Positions 1-11,055 of a DNA stretch of 34,907 nt are shown here, in pieces. Below the pieces are notes generated by a model. That model saw only the letters and a list, made by a program, of their open reading frames with translations. It ran no database searches and had not been told where the DNA came from. The DNA is taken from positions 1 through 34,907 of the forward strand of contig JBNGIS010020308.1 of NCBI GenBank assembly GCA_049999725.1, given 5' to 3'. Made by a program: the position numbers and the translations under genes. Numbering within the stretch: the stretch's first letter is position 1; the number at the start of each line of letters is the position of its first letter. This DNA is from Haplomitrium mnioides. Lineage: Eukaryota; Marchantiophyta; Haplomitriopsida; Calobryales.

Positions 1-194
1 AATCAAAAAGGCAATGGCTAAAGAGATTGAATTAAAAGTGTAAACAAGAAACATCTCTATGTTTTTGACTTGATTCTACCAAACAAGGGTTTCGAGTTCT
101 ATAAAAGAGTCTTTCACTAGTGTAGAATCTAAGTTCTAACAAGTAGTCTTGTATGTAGAAGCTTGAGGGTTGTATATGAGAAGTAGAACGTCTG

Positions 195-490
195 GAAGGC
201 TTGGACTTCCACCCGAAAGTCTATGCACACATAGGAACCCAAGCTCAACATTTGAACACTCTACCTCAAAGTCTATATGCGCATAGGAATTCAAACTCAC
301 CATCTGAACACTCCACAACAAAGACTTTCAAGAACCAAGGTTTAAAGTTCCATAGGAGAGTTTTTGCACACACGACGTTTCGATTTGCAAATCAAAGTCT
401 ATACATGCATAGGGTTCAGACTTCTACTACCAAGGATGTAACCGCTAAAGGTTCTATTTTTTGCAACAAACTCTACGCATGCTACAAAAT
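195..490. repeat. Palindrome cluster in the 3' flank (CTATGCGCGCATAG family)
   Basis: Several imperfect palindromes around a TGCGCGCA-like core follow each other: near 219-236 (GTCTATGCACACATAGGA), 271-288 (GTCTATATGCGCATAGGA) and 394-411 (GTCTATACATGCATAGGG), with weaker copies near 360 and 470. The matching place in the opposite arm (20895-21090) has the same type of cluster, so it belongs to the repeated unit. A short open frame over this stretch only reflects the repeats. Confidence 0.75.
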
Positions 491-530
491 TTGTTTTTTG
501 ATTCGAAATCTAAAAGTAAAATGGGTATGA

Positions 531-774
531 AGCTCTACATCTAGGTCAAAGCGAGCTGAAGGTTTTTAGTTTTATATCAAATTCCTTACAAGCCAAAGAT
601 AAGTAGTCAATTTGGGAAGATGCTTTAGCAATACAATAACCTTAAACTCTTCTAGAAAGCACTAAACTAGGAAAGAACATAGCTACATTTTGGATATGAA
701 AATATTTTACAAACCAAATGAAAATACTAACTAAAGATGCAAGTTTCATTTACAAAAAAAAAACATTCAACTTG
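531..774. other. AT-rich spacer, no recognised feature
   Basis: About 240 bp with no open frame worth naming and no counterpart in the other inverted-repeat arm. It ends in an A-run at 753-763. It may be a small insertion specific to the left arm. Confidence 0.4.
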
Positions 775-821
775 GAATGATTTACACTAAAAAGTTCAAA
801 GTGGCAGATAAATTCAAAAAA

Positions 822-921
822 NNNNNNNNNNNNNNNNNNNNNNNNNNNNNNNNNNNNNNNNNNNNNNNNNNNNNNNNNNNNNNNNNNNNNNNNNNNNNNN
901 NNNNNNNNNNNNNNNNNNNNN
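822..921. other. Assembly gap of 100 N flanked by a 47-bp duplicate
   Basis: Exactly 100 N. The 47 bases before it (775-821) are repeated without change straight after it (922-968). The homologous stretch in the right arm (about 20750-20830) has only one copy. The two contig ends therefore most likely overlap and the gap is not real missing sequence. Confidence 0.9.
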
Positions 922-1065
922 GAATGATTTACACTAAAAAGTTCAAAGTGGCAGATAAATTCAAAAAATGTTATTCATAATATTCTCACATACTTCATAC
1001 AATGATAATCTTGAATTACAATTTAATTGAAAGTACACATTAAAGAATAAAATTCTTAAATAACT

Positions 1066-2052
1066 TTAGTCATTCGTCTCGACTTCTTCACATTCAGCTT
1101 CCGAAGATTTATCAAGATTAACTTGACCTTCCTCAATGTTAATAACAATAATTGAATTTCTTTCAAACATATTAGGATTGATTGTTTTTTGTCTCCGTAC
1201 TCAAATAGATTTGATTTAATGGTAGCTAGAGTGGTTTTTCTCAATCGACTTTCTTATGTAAGAAGAAAATCAAAAGATGAAATTGTGATTTGTGTCATAT
1301 CAAGTACATCAATATGTAACTTGGATTTGTATTTCCCTTTTGTTGCTACTATTTTTCTTAAGAAGTGTTGTCTAGAAAATGCATCCTTAACCTCACAAGC
1401 AAACCATTGAACATGTACTCATTTTGGGTTTGGGGGTTTTTCCTCATCAAATGACAAAACTTTGAAGACTTTGGCAACCCAAAACGGTTTGCTCTTTGGA
1501 TCCAGAGATGCAACAACACAAATAAACATTCTAGTGTTCATCTCATATAGATTGCCAAATTTGTGCTCATATGTAGCATTGTGTGCAATAGCCCCTTCTC
1601 GCGGTCTAGGTGCTTCATCATGGATTGTTTGATGTGTAGAAAGTATTTGTTGTATTGGAGTATCTTCTTTTGTCTATTGAGCATCAAGCTCAGAACTTAA
1701 ACGAATATTTTGATAATCACTACAAGTGTTTGTTGGTTGTGAAGGTAGAAAGGTGAATTTTGCTTTGAGTCCTCGTCTTTTGATTTCAAGGATGTAGGCC
1801 GCAATCTCTTGTTGGGCAAGAAAGAATTCATTCCACCATTGAATATCAAAATCTGTAAAGAACTTGTAGTAGTTCTCACTTATGTTGTCCCTTATTGCAA
1901 AGACCACTTTCTCGACATCAATTTCTCTTTCTTCCTTTTGAGATTATTTGATTTCAGAATATGCCTTGAGAGGAATCAACATTGAACTTAAAGTTTCTAT
2001 GTCCACTTCAAATATGCACTTGAGTTAACAAATATCATTTGAAGGTAGCCAA
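1066..2052 (-). pseudogene. DUF7869-type gene, C-terminal half (left copy)
   Basis: The minus strand encodes a broken protein collinear with the C-terminal half of the copy at 19677-20656. Shared blocks are a start around EFWL, then VEKVVFAI, ENYYKFF, WWN-FFLAQ, YEHKFGNL, a tract with WVAKV and VQWFAC, and an acidic tail ending EVET-D before the stop at 1066-1068. Frames change several times and in-frame stops interrupt it. The conserved middle region (IDGMD, LDNTT, VGHT) is absent: homology begins at about 2052. The late WVAKV...VQWFAC part resembles the strand pattern of chromatin-type reader domains, but that is only an impression. What the protein does is unknown. The link to DUF7869 comes from the middle region of the sister copies. 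Confidence 0.65.
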
Positions 2053-2075
2053 AATTCCTATGTTGAAAATTCATC

Positions 2076-2577
2076 TGAGAAAACCTAAGAGCCACAATTA
2101 GTCTATTGGATTCCATCTACAATACATGGTATCTTCAATGATCATTTTCAACATTTACCAACATCATATATCTTCAAGACTTGATTAAAGAGTTCAGAGG
2201 ACAAGGTTGCATATTCAAGATATCTACTTCAACCTCTGCAGACTATTTCTGGAAGTTGAGACTTCAACAACCTTTGAAACATTGTGGATGCATTCTCAAG
2301 GCCTATTACTGACATCAACACCTGTTTTCAGGAAGTTTTGAAGATCAACCCCTTGCCTACAGCAAGCAAAATAGGGAACATACTTTTCATATAACTACTG
2401 TTACTAAAACCTATTATATCTATTATTTATAGAACAAAAAAGAGTTTAACATTTGGTTTTCTAAATTTTGATAAATTTGTTATTTATCCTCAAACCCTTA
2501 AAAACTTTTTTTGCATTCTAAATCTCGGAAAAATTAAATTTTAAACAGTTGACCATAGAAAGAGACAATTATCTCTC
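2076..2577. other. Interval between DUF7869 fragment and copia gag
   Basis: No gene is visible. The word TGGTATC near 2129-2135 resembles the start of a plant primer-binding site (initiator Met tRNA), so the copia 5' LTR or leader may lie here, but I could not find paired LTRs. The part after 2400 is very AT-rich. Confidence 0.3.
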
Positions 2578-2589
2578 TTAGTCATTGGA

Positions 2590-3461
2590 TGCAAATGCCC
2601 ATCTAGTGTCCAAAGAATTGAAGACCACCATCCTTACAAATGAGGATATTACCCTACAGTAGAAAGCCCATGCTCTGGTCTTCCTGAGGCATAACTTTTC
2701 AGACTCTTGAAAATTCAGTGTCTGGATGAGAGTAACCCCATGATTCTTTGGGATAATCGAAAAAAAATATTTGACCATATCAAAACTATACATCTACCTA
2801 AAGCAAGACATGATTGGGTTAATTTAAGAGTGCAAGATTTTTTGTTTATCTCTAAATACAACAATGAGCTATTCAGAATAACATTCCAATTAACTTTATG
2901 TGGACATCCTATTTCCCAAGAGGAACAGATTGAAAAGACTTTGTCCACGTTTCATATAGCAAACATGATTCTAGTTGCTTAGTACAAAAGCATAGATTTT
3001 GCTATATATTCCGAGCTGCTAGCTTGTCTACTATTAGCAGAGAAGCATCAAAATTTACTGATGAAGAACTCTAAAGTGAGACCTTCAAGTACCCTACCTC
3101 CAACCTAAACACATGAAACTCATTTTTCCAAGCTAAAACAAGGGCCAGATTTGGTTCTTTTAGACAAAACTCTCAAAGGAGTAAAGCACTAATACTTGGT
3201 AGGAATCAAGAGTTCATGAGGAGAGGTAGATGCAACTCCAAAAATGTTTTTCAAAGAGGAAGAAGAGGAGGCAGATCTTCATATAATGACGAAAACCAAC
3301 CATCCGCATGTAATTTAAGAGGACCAATGGTATGCAGCAGATGTGGGACTATGGAGTATACAAATAAAGTTTGCAGAATCCCAGCTCACCTAGTAGCTCT
3401 GTATGCAAAGGACAAGAACCAAAAGGTTGCAATTGAGACACATGGTGTTTTCCTAGAGTAG
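2590..3461 (+). pseudogene. Copia gag remnant
   Basis: The best stretch (2707-2982) includes FDHIKTIHLPKARHDW and FRITFQLTLCGHPIS, typical of the capsid region of plant copia gag proteins, which packages element RNA. A basic arginine/glycine-rich tract follows (3216-3290). A zinc knuckle at about 3340-3375 reads CSRCGTMEYTNKVC, where the usual histidine of CX2CX4HX4C is a tyrosine. Stops near 2980 and between the blocks break the frame. Confidence 0.8.
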
Positions 3462-3939
3462 ACCGATATCCTTAGCAACAATATCAATAAAGAAGAGGAT
3501 CTGAACACACATGAGACAAATATGATTCAGTGTACAAATTCTACAATACGTCTTGATGATATTCATACCTGTATAACTGACAATGGCAGTACTTATACTT
3601 CACCAAAGCTATGCCCTCACACCGAAAGGTGACTACTATAATAGACAGCAATCAAATTGAAGAAGGAAAAGGACAAGCCATTATCAGATTGCCACAAAGA
3701 ACTATTATTAAAATCAGATTAGGTATTGTGCTCCAAGTGCAACAAGAAACTTGATTAGTTTCAAAGATATACGAGACAATGGTTTCCACATTCATACTAG
3801 CACTAACAAGAACCAAGAAGTGTTGCATTTGTTAAAACACACTCATGAAGGATCTATAATAAAAGAAACTCTATTTGCGTACCCTCTTGGTTTTTATATT
3901 ATGTAAATACAAAATTTTCATACTCATGTACAAAATATC

Positions 3940-4740
3940 AATCATACCACACTATAGCATGATCGTTTAGGACATCCGGGCACGACAATGTTTTGAAACA
4001 TTCAAAAAGTGACTTGATCTATTCTTTCAAGCATAAAGCCATCTATGATCGAAAGACCATGCATACACTATTCTCAAAGAAAACTAGCCTTATTACCAGC
4101 AATCTCTAAGACAACTCTGGAAATTCCAAAATTCCTTGACAGTCTACATGCAGATATTTATGGTCCTATCGACCCACCAGTGGACTTTTTTGGTACTTTC
4201 TAGTGATAATCTGCACTTCAACTAAATGGTCACAAATATCATTGCTCTCAACTTGTAATTTAGTCTTCCCAAGGATATTGGCACATATTCTAAAATTGAA
4301 AGTTCAATTTCTAGAAAGTCCAATAAAAGTCCTACAAGTTGACAATATGGGAGAGTTTACATCAAATACATTTGATAATTTTTGCATGACTATGGGTATA
4401 GATACCTAATACTTTGTCGCACATGTCCATTTTCAAAATAAAATAGTCAAAAGAGTAATTTGCAACATTCAAACAATTGTTAGACCCATGTTAATGCAGA
4501 TCAATTTACCGGTTTCTGCATGGGACCATGTAGTACTATATGCTACATCCCTTTAAAAATATAAGCCATCAGCATTCAATACATTTTCACCTCACCAACT
4601 TGTTTATGGTAGTATACTAGATTTATCCCACTTAAGAGTTTTTGGGTGTCAAGTCTTAGTTCTAATTATGAGACCGAAAAAGACTAAGATGGACTCTCAA
4701 AGACAAAAAGGCATCTACGTGGGATATGACTCCCCTTCTA
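3940..4740 (+). pseudogene. Copia integrase remnant
   Basis: The pre-integrase motif HDRLGHPGT is near 3960. The catalytic core follows: HADIYGP (first aspartate, about 4148) and VDNMGEFTS (second aspartate, about 4340). The third acidic residue is not clear. The C-terminal part reads FSPHQLVYG, LRVFGCQ and KGIYVGYD up to about 4730. Integrase inserts the cDNA copy into host DNA. Stops near 3995, 4200, 4408 and 4555 show it cannot be made whole. Confidence 0.8.
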
Positions 4741-5279
4741 TTATAAGCTATCTGGAACTATCTGTGCACAATTGATGTTTTCCAAGCCAGATTAGCCAAT
4801 TGCCATTTTTGTAAGGATATATTTCCATCTCTTTTTGAAGATAAACATTATTCATTACCAAAAAAAGTCCAATGGGAGAACATATCCACTATATGGATAG
4901 ATCAAAGAACAAGGCAAGGTGAGGATGAAGTCAAAAGACTTCTTCACTTGGCTAAAACCATCGAATAATTGCCAGATTCAATTAATGAAATTGCAAAAGT
5001 AACAAGATCACATATACATATTGTGAATATTCCTGCAAGAATTCAAGATATTTCTGAACTAGCAACTGACCAAGTACCAAGGAAAAAGAGAGGATGCTTT
5101 CTTGGCTCTAAAGACTCTCAACCTTGGCAAAAAGATTTGATAAAGAGAACTACACTCGCAAATGATATACCAATAGCATCATTATCTACACTCTTACTAT
5201 CTCAATCGACCATCTACCTATTGGAGCACCCTGATCCACTACATGGATACATGGGTTATATATCAAAGAGAGAGAGAGT
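4741..5279 (+). pseudogene. Copia integrase-RT linker remnant
   Basis: A weakly conserved stretch between the integrase end and the RT. The frame at 4969-5289 is open but shows only low-complexity polar sequence, as usual for the linker in copia polyproteins. A short GA/GT-rich run (AGAGAGAGAGTGTGTGTG) ends it at 5268-5286. Confidence 0.45.
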
Positions 5280-5329
5280 GTGTGTGTAGATGTAGATGAC
5301 CATTTTGCATTCCTAGTTTTACAGACTAT

Positions 5330-7110
5330 ATCCGATACACCACCTGATCCAAGATATGTCAAAGAAGCTATGGATAGTTCTGATTGGATAGAGTGGAAAA
5401 ACGCAATGGATTTAGAACTTGATTCTATGATACAGAGAAAGGTATTTGGACCTTTAGTCCATGTTCTCTCTAATGTCTATTTAGTCGGATATAGGTATAT
5501 CTTTGTGAAAAAGAGAAATGAAAAAGGAAAATTTGTCAATTATATGGCATGCCTTGTAGCCAAAGGCTATACACAAATATCTCGAAGAGACTTTGATCTC
5601 ACATGCGCCCCAGTTATGGATGCTATCACACATTGATTCCTAATAGGCTTTTCCCTAGGGCATGAGCTCATGATACATCATATGGATGTTGTGACATCAT
5701 ATCTATACAAGCTTTTAGATACCCAGATCTATATGAAAGCTCTCCTAGAGCTTATCGTAAGGAATATCTATCATATTCGTGGAGAGAATGTCACTAAGTG
5801 AAAACCAACTAGCAACATATCTATCTCTTTACCATCAACCATAATCAAACCCAATGGTGGTAGTACTGGGTAAGGACCTATAGACCATGAGATGCAGTCT
5901 AGGGAGAAAATACCTATTGTCCTCTTTATGCATCAATCCATGCCTCTGACCAAGGATGGATATGTAGTCTAGATCCTTCGATCTATTTATAGACTTAAGC
6001 GGAGTGGTCAAATCTAGTATCATTGATTTCATGAGGAGATGATAGCCATGGGTTTTCACTTTGACAACATTGCACCAAGTTTATTCATCAAGAATGTTGA
6101 CAAATAATTTATAATTGTCACATTATATATTAATGATACAAACTTTTTTGGTCATCAATCCTTACTTGAGCAGACTATTTCTATGCTTAAGAAATTTTTT
6201 CAAATAAAAAATATTGATAAGACCAAATATTGTTTAGGATTACAATTTGAGTACCTAGATGATGGCATATTGATGCATCAGAGTACTTATATTAAGAAAA
6301 TTCTAAAAAAACTTAATATAGCTAAATCTCATATAATAACACCACTTATACAGAAAAGAACACTAGACAGAGAAAAAGATATTTTCCGAAAAAAGAAAGA
6401 CATAGAGCCAATCCTCGAATCTGAGAGAACCATATCTCTTTGCTATAAGAGCCCTTATATATCTTCCAAATCAAACACACCTGATATTTCTGTTACCGTG
6501 AACTTGCTTGCAAGACATAGTTCACAACCTACTATACGGCATTGGAAAGGGTACAAGCATATTTTCATATGCTTACAAGGCACAATTGACATGGGACTAT
6601 TTTTCCCAAATAATACTAGTTAAATCTTTACTAGCTATGCGGATGTAGGATACCTTTCAGATCTTGACGATGCTAAATCCCAAACCGATTATGTATTCCT
6701 ATATAGCTCTATAGTTATATCATGGAAAAGTACAAAGCAAACATTGACTTGTACATCCTCAAACCATGTAGAGATTATAGCTTTGTATGAAGTCTGTAGG
6801 GAGTGTTTATACTTATGAAGGATGATTGATCATATTTATTTACATTGTGGCTTACCTTGTGTATCTGACCTGACAATTATTTTAAAGGATAACTTGGCAT
6901 GTGTACAGCAGGTCTCACATGTTTTTTTAAAGGAGATTGTATTAAACAGATTGCACCTAAGTTTTGCTTCACCCATGAGCAGTAGGACAACACTATTTAT
7001 ATGCAGGTTATCTCAAGTAAAGAGAATGTTGCTAATATTTTTACAAAGGCTTTACTTTCGGCAATGCACCAACATTTTTGGAACTCTCTTGGACTGCAAA
7101 GATTATCAAG
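5330..7110 (+). pseudogene. Copia reverse transcriptase and RNase H remnant
   Basis: RT begins with DPRYVKEAMDSSDWIEWKNA (about 5350-5410) and goes on through KGYTQ, HHMDVVTSYLY and a block before 6000 where the finger/palm wording LYGLKQSG is degraded to IYRLKRSG. The YxDD catalytic box reads YIND (about 6125-6140), so one catalytic aspartate is changed. KYCLGLQFEYLDDGI (6225) and LLARHSSQP (6500) mark the later RT. RNase H follows with SYADVGYLSD (6630), SNHVEIIAL (6760) and a tail with ENVANIFTKAL (about 7025-7055). Stops and frame changes are frequent. Confidence 0.85.
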
Positions 7111-7690
7111 ATTATCATGATGAGTTCATTGATTATTATCTCATTATATGGTCAACATCATCATACTTATCTTTGACATATCTTTGTTACATATTTTGCT
7201 TATGGCATATTTTGGGACTTCACTTGGTTATTCTTTGTTTATATCTATGGCATACAACCAACTTTCTCCTTGTTATTTCTTCTCTATATCTTGTCACTTT
7301 ATGACATGCATCCATGTATAAATAAGGGTTGTACTCTTTCCCTCACAGAATTATGAGAGGGTTTTAGTAAGGCAACACATTTATTCTTCATATGAATTTC
7401 TTTAGTAGTTTTTGCGATACTTTATCATAGGTTTTACATTTATCTTACGTGTGTTTATAACATTCCCTATGTTAACCAATGGAGAGTGCTACAATATATC
7501 TAGCAAGATAAGTAGACTAATATATAATCAAGTCTTAACTTATGATTAGTGCATATAATTAAGATTATGGTTAATACTAATCATAGGAGATTAACACATA
7601 TACCTTTGTGACCTATGAGCATGTACACATATTCACACATTCATATATTGAGAGAGAAGTGGAGAGGAGATTTGCCTACCATCATACATC
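7111..7690. other. Copia 3' flank, possible LTR remnant
   Basis: AT-rich sequence directly after the RNase H end, where a 3' LTR is expected. I could not find a matching 5' copy or clear TG...CA borders. A 10-bp perfect inverted repeat (TATGATTAGT at 7541-7550, ACTAATCATA at 7576-7585) with a 25-base loop lies here. No gene is visible. Confidence 0.4.
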
Positions 7691-8889
7691 TTGGTTCATG
7701 TTTGATGATTGAATGATTCTTCTACTTCAATAGAATGCAAGCACGATCTTTCTCTTTCAAGTAAGTTGTGTAGTAGTCATAAGCTTCCAATTTTTCAAAG
7801 TTATCAAGCAAGTTGTAAACTTCATGAGTCGGCATTCTCTCATAGTGTCCTTGAAGTAACTGCCCATCCACTCACACACAAATGCTCTTTTAGCAAATAA
7901 TTATCTTTTAAAAATGCCTCTAGGATCTGCGTTTTTGAGATTTTGAATCCTTTAGATTCTATCATTTCCTACTGATAATATTAATTTGAAGGCTCTTCTA
8001 CAGACAATGATACCACCAAGCAGAGTGAACTGATTGTCCATATTAGAGTCTTTTCTCGGTATTCTCCATTGCAATGTAATATCTCGATTCTTCATGCTTT
8101 GTCAAAAATACGTTTCTCTTATAGTTTTCAAAAAATATAACTTGCACAATGACAAACAATTATTTTGACAACATGAAATTCTCTTCAATTCTGAAATTGA
8201 TATTGGATCGAGCTTTTTCTTCACAAAGCTCTTGTCATGATGGACTTTCCGCAAAGAATTTTCACGTAAGGTGTTTATCTTTTTGGGTTTTGGCTAGACA
8301 AATAATTCTTATGTTGTGATGGTTGATTTAGCCCGTAGGCGAATCCAACCATGAGAGATAATTCATCGTCCTAAAGATCTTGAACATTATCATAAACATT
8401 ATTTGTTCCTTCGCAATAAGTTTATGAAGGATCAAGTCCTTCTTGAGAATTGGGAGAACTACACCATGCCGAAACCGAATCTTCATCAATATCTTGAACA
8501 TTAAAAAATTTGTTTTATATCACAATCCGTGCCCTTAGCGATAACTCCAACAAAATATTGATTGATTGAGACTCTTTGCTAACATCATTTCCCAAATTGT
8601 TGATTAAAGATTCTTCCAAAAGAACTTCGTTTAATTCATATTTCCGAATCTTGTTGCGAGGTCCAACTTGAATTGAAATCACTCATTGTTTGAGTGGTGC
8701 TACCAGAGACAACGATTCATCTCCAAAATTAAAATCATTCATTAATTCTATGCATTTTTTAAAATTTTGGACAACGTCGTTTTGATCTTGAATTTTGAGG
8801 TCTCTCTCAAATAAGGACAAAGAAAGATCCATAAACCGTATAGAAGTTCTGAGTTGAACGTCTTTCTGTTGATCTGTTGGAGTTGTCAA
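7690..8889 (-). pseudogene. Probable DUF7869-type gene, N-terminal half
   Basis: The minus strand encodes several linked blocks. A start near 8889 leads into FMDLSLSLFERDLKI and NFKKCIELMNDFNFGDE (to 8683). Polar blocks follow. Next comes a cysteine-rich block, RISCCQNNCLSLC then IREKR (about 8185-8090), like the CC...C element seen early in DUF7869 proteins. Last is FVCEWMGSYFKDT followed, after a frameshift, by MPTHEVYNLLDNF and YDYYTTYLKE (about 7893-7757), which fits the W..Y....MP.....L pattern ahead of the DUF7869 domain. The catalytic-like middle is missing; the piece stops where the copia flank begins. It points away from methyltransferase-gene copy A, with about 900 bp between the two starts. 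The family assignment is from recalled patterns, so it is tentative. Confidence 0.45.
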
Positions 8890-8959
8890 AAGAAAGATTC
8901 AACTTTAATCGCTTGATTAACAACAAAGATCTTGTATGTGCAAAAGGTTTTTTCTTCAA

Positions 8960-9112
8960 TTCTCTGCGAGCATTGGGTTCCCTCTTTGATTTTTTGCACA
9001 CAAGTTGTTCACTCTTTAATCCTATGTGCATATTGGGTTCGCTCCTTGAACCCTATGCGCGCATATAGTTCAATCCCTGATTCTATACACACATAAGGTT
9101 CACCTTCTCAAA
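8960..9112. repeat. Palindrome cluster in a divergent upstream region
   Basis: Four or five spaced copies of a CTATGCGCGCATAG-like word: CTGCGAGCATTGGG (about 8963), TTGCACACAAG (8993), CCTATGTGCATATTGGG (9021), CCCTATGCGCGCATATAG (9052) and TCTATACACACATAAGG (9082). The spacing is roughly 30 bases. It lies between the 8889 start (minus) and the 9785 start (plus), the same place as the cluster at 18530-18720 in the second gene pair. Confidence 0.75.
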
Positions 9113-9784
9113 CTCTTCAGATGGAGCTATCTGATTCAATAGAAGCCATCTTTTCCCCCAATATATTCACCATGATACTTGATGCTTTTGGTAGTCCATC
9201 GCTTGCCTCCAAAGAATTGCAGTTTGAACAAATCTCTAGTTGTCGGTCAAAAGAAACACTTTTCTATAAACATGAATCTTGGAATTCTAACATCTTCTTG
9301 TCTTTAAAAACTATAGCCATTAATAAATCTCACTAAAAATCAACTATTTAAACAAATTATTTTATCAAATATTGTCAACCTCTTACGGTCTACCTAAAAC
9401 AAGTGTTTTTAAAGAATATTCCGCAAAACGACAAAATTGTAAGATTTTTGTGAAGAAAATGAAAAAAAGAAATTGGAGAGATGAAAAAAAGTGATGCTTT
9501 ATATACCCATTTGTTTATTTTTGCACCACACAAACCTACATGTTAAGAGCTCCATGAATCATTTTTTGGCGAGAAAGGATTATTTTTAAAAATTTAGGTA
9601 TAAAAAGAGCAACAATGGAAAGGTTTTTTTCATTGTTGAGAATTCACTTTCTAGTTTTTGTTTTCTTGTTATCACTATTTTTTCATTTTTTTGTTATTTT
9701 GCCATTTTCCGCCGTTTGTTTTTTGTGAATTTTTCTTCCTTAGATTTTTCACCTCAAATTCTACTAGTTTGTACTTTCTAGAAA
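9113..9784. promoter_or_regulatory. Upstream region of methyltransferase-gene copy A
   Basis: AT- and T-rich sequence with a TATA-box-like word TTTATATA at 9498-9505, about 280 bp ahead of the 9785 ATG. The last 170 bp are pyrimidine-rich, as in a plant 5' leader. A short open frame at 9121-9336 has no recognisable features. The TATA call rests on its position and sequence only. Confidence 0.4.
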
Positions 9785-10144
9785 ATGGCATCATAGGTCA
9801 ATGTTTCCAAACCTGCTCAATCGAAGCCTTACAAGTATTCAGATGTTCTCAAGGTTCTCGAGCCACAAAAATTAGACTCAAAATGGTTAGATAATTCTGG
9901 ATCCTTGTAAGTCATTCATCAACACCTTTGTGATTTTGCTAGTGAAGATAAGAAATATAACCAAGGCCTTTTGATCCAAACAATGATGATTAGATAGGGG
10001 TGGCGATCCAACATTGGGTTGCTTGTATAGTCACAAAATAGCATTACTCTGTACAAGGCCCATTGCAAACGATTTTCCTTTTCGGAGACGAACTAGATGG
10101 ACATCTTCTTCAAGCATCTATAGATTGCTAAAGATGATGACAAG

Positions 10145-10609
10145 GTAAGAACCTTTCTCATTTTTTACTTCTTGGACTGACTAGAAGCTCAATGCACCCA
10201 TGGACTCACTAGTATATCCAAGCATGAACTCCGAAGTCCCTACTCGTATCGACTCCATAGTCCATGCATGCATGTACTAGGGTGTCCATGCATGCATAGA
10301 CTAGAGAGTCCTTATGTATCTGGACTAGAGAGTTCATGCGCGTATGGACTACAGAGTCCACACACACATGGACTACAAAGTCCACGCGTATATGGACTAC
10401 AGAGTCCATGCGCACAAGGACTCACGAGTCCACGCACGCAAGGACTCCCTAGCCTATGCGCACATGGACTCCCTTGTCCGTGCACGCATACACATCCTAG
10501 TTTTTTTTAGCCTAGATTGATTGTTTAGTACATTTTTACTTGTTATAAACACTTGGAGACTTTTTGTTTAACATGTTTGATTTTTTTTTTTTTTTGTTGT
10601 TTTTTTCAG
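10145..10609 (+). other. Intron 1 of copy A, holding a palindrome array
   Basis: A GTAAG donor at the 5' edge and a long T-run then CAG at the 3' edge make this a convincing plant U2-type intron. It joins two stretches that are in the same phase (phase 0) and that both match copy B. About two thirds of it is the 24-bp-period palindrome array at 10196-10500. Confidence 0.8.
10196..10500. repeat. 24-bp tandem array of the palindrome AGTCCATGCGCGCATGGACT
   Basis: The 20-bp palindrome repeats with a 4-bp spacer, giving a 24-bp period, best seen at 10330-10490 (about twelve units in all). The ATGCGCGCAT core varies (ACACACACAT, ACGCGTATAT, ATGCGCACAA), while the GGACT/AGTCC flanks are steadier. 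Because 24 is a multiple of three, both strands show repetitive eight-residue open frames (10268-10510 plus; 10209-10415 minus), which I do not take as genes. Confidence 0.9.
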
Positions 10610-11055
10610 CTCACTCAACTTTTGGCGGACTTCATGGATGCCTACCCGGATGCGAAGCTCATCGAAAGATATTTTATCAAGATGGCCATCCAACTCAAAC
10701 TGTTGAAGCCTAAGTAGGGCGTCCACATTCAGCAGCTAGTGCTTCATCCAAGCATGACAACAATGTCAACAACAACAATAAGACCTTCGTTTGTAAAGAA
10801 GAGAAAGGTGGTGGAGCCAGTCAAGGCTCTAGAAAAAAACAAGCAGGCTATCCTAAAGAAGAATCCTATTCTAGCTCTAATTATTGAGGAGGAGCCAGCC
10901 CCCTCCTCTTTTACAAGCTCATCTTCTGTGGCTCCTTCATCTTCAACACTGAGCAACTCAAGGGAGGAAGCAGAGTGAAAGCCAATTCAAGCTCCAACAT
11001 CGAGATCCAAAAAGCAATTGCATAAACAGATGCAAACATTTCAAACAACCGCTAC

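Larger units (their letters stand above)
1..2052 (-). repeat. Left arm of a large imperfect inverted repeat
   Basis: Read on the minus strand, this stretch matches 19677-21312 on the plus strand. The match covers the C-terminal coding part of a DUF7869-type gene, its 3' flank, a palindrome cluster and about 200 bp beyond. Near the outer edge both arms share words such as TTCTTGTTTACACT and CAATCTCTTTAGCCA. By eye the identity is roughly 75-80 percent. The left arm is longer because it contains a 100-N gap, a 47-bp duplicate and about 220 bp (540-760) with no counterpart in the right arm. The match still holds at base 1, so the arm may continue outside the window. Confidence 0.85.
2578..7110 (+). 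mobile_element. Decayed Ty1/copia retrotransposon
   Basis: Pieces appear in the Ty1/copia order gag, (protease), integrase, reverse transcriptase, RNase H, all on the plus strand, in frames broken by many stops. Landmarks are a gag block with ILPKARHDW-like wording, a CCHC-like knuckle, the pre-integrase LGHPG motif, the integrase D-N-GEF block, RT blocks, and an RNase H tail with NH-EIIAL. The gag and the LLARHSS stretch belong to a copia family widespread in land plants. Intact LTRs were not found. The element is surely inactive. It lies between the C-terminal (left) and N-terminal (right) halves of DUF7869-type genes. Confidence 0.9.
9785..11055 (+). pseudogene. Copy A, N-terminal part of the ParB-like/DNA methyltransferase gene
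   Basis: Exon 1 (9785-10144) is 120 codons. It is collinear without gaps with exon 1 of copy B and close to it in wording, for example KPYKYSDVLKVLEPQKLD against KPYRYSDVIKALEPQKLD. A donor AAG/GTAAG at 10145 and an acceptor TTTTTTTCAG at 10609 bound intron 1. Exon 2 encodes a short helix-like block (DAYPDAK, FIKMAI), then KKRKVVEPVKAL, which resembles a monopartite nuclear localisation signal, then a Glu/Pro/Ser-rich linker. Similarity to copy B fades near 11040-11055, before the ParB-like and methyltransferase parts, so the copy is truncated. In-frame stops occur at 9794, 10028, 10121 and 10715; at the last three copy B has CAG (Gln). On its own this fragment has no recognisable enzyme domain. 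The name comes from copy B. Confidence 0.7.

Noticed and set aside
201-530. 109-codon plus-strand open frame with repeated YAHI-like words
   Set aside because: Repetition follows the palindrome cluster; the real coding signal of this arm is on the minus strand and ends at 1066.
7541-7585. 10-bp inverted repeat as a transcription terminator
   Set aside because: AT-only stem with a 25-base loop in a eukaryotic repeat flank; no gene ends there in a way that needs it.
10196-10500. CRISPR-like array of palindromic repeats
   Set aside because: Spacers are only 4 bp, the repeats vary, no cas genes are near, and the array lies in a plant-type intron.
10268-10510. Open frame with eight-residue repeats (and its minus-strand partner at 10209-10415)
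   Set aside because: Comes from the 24-bp period of the palindrome array and lies inside an intron.
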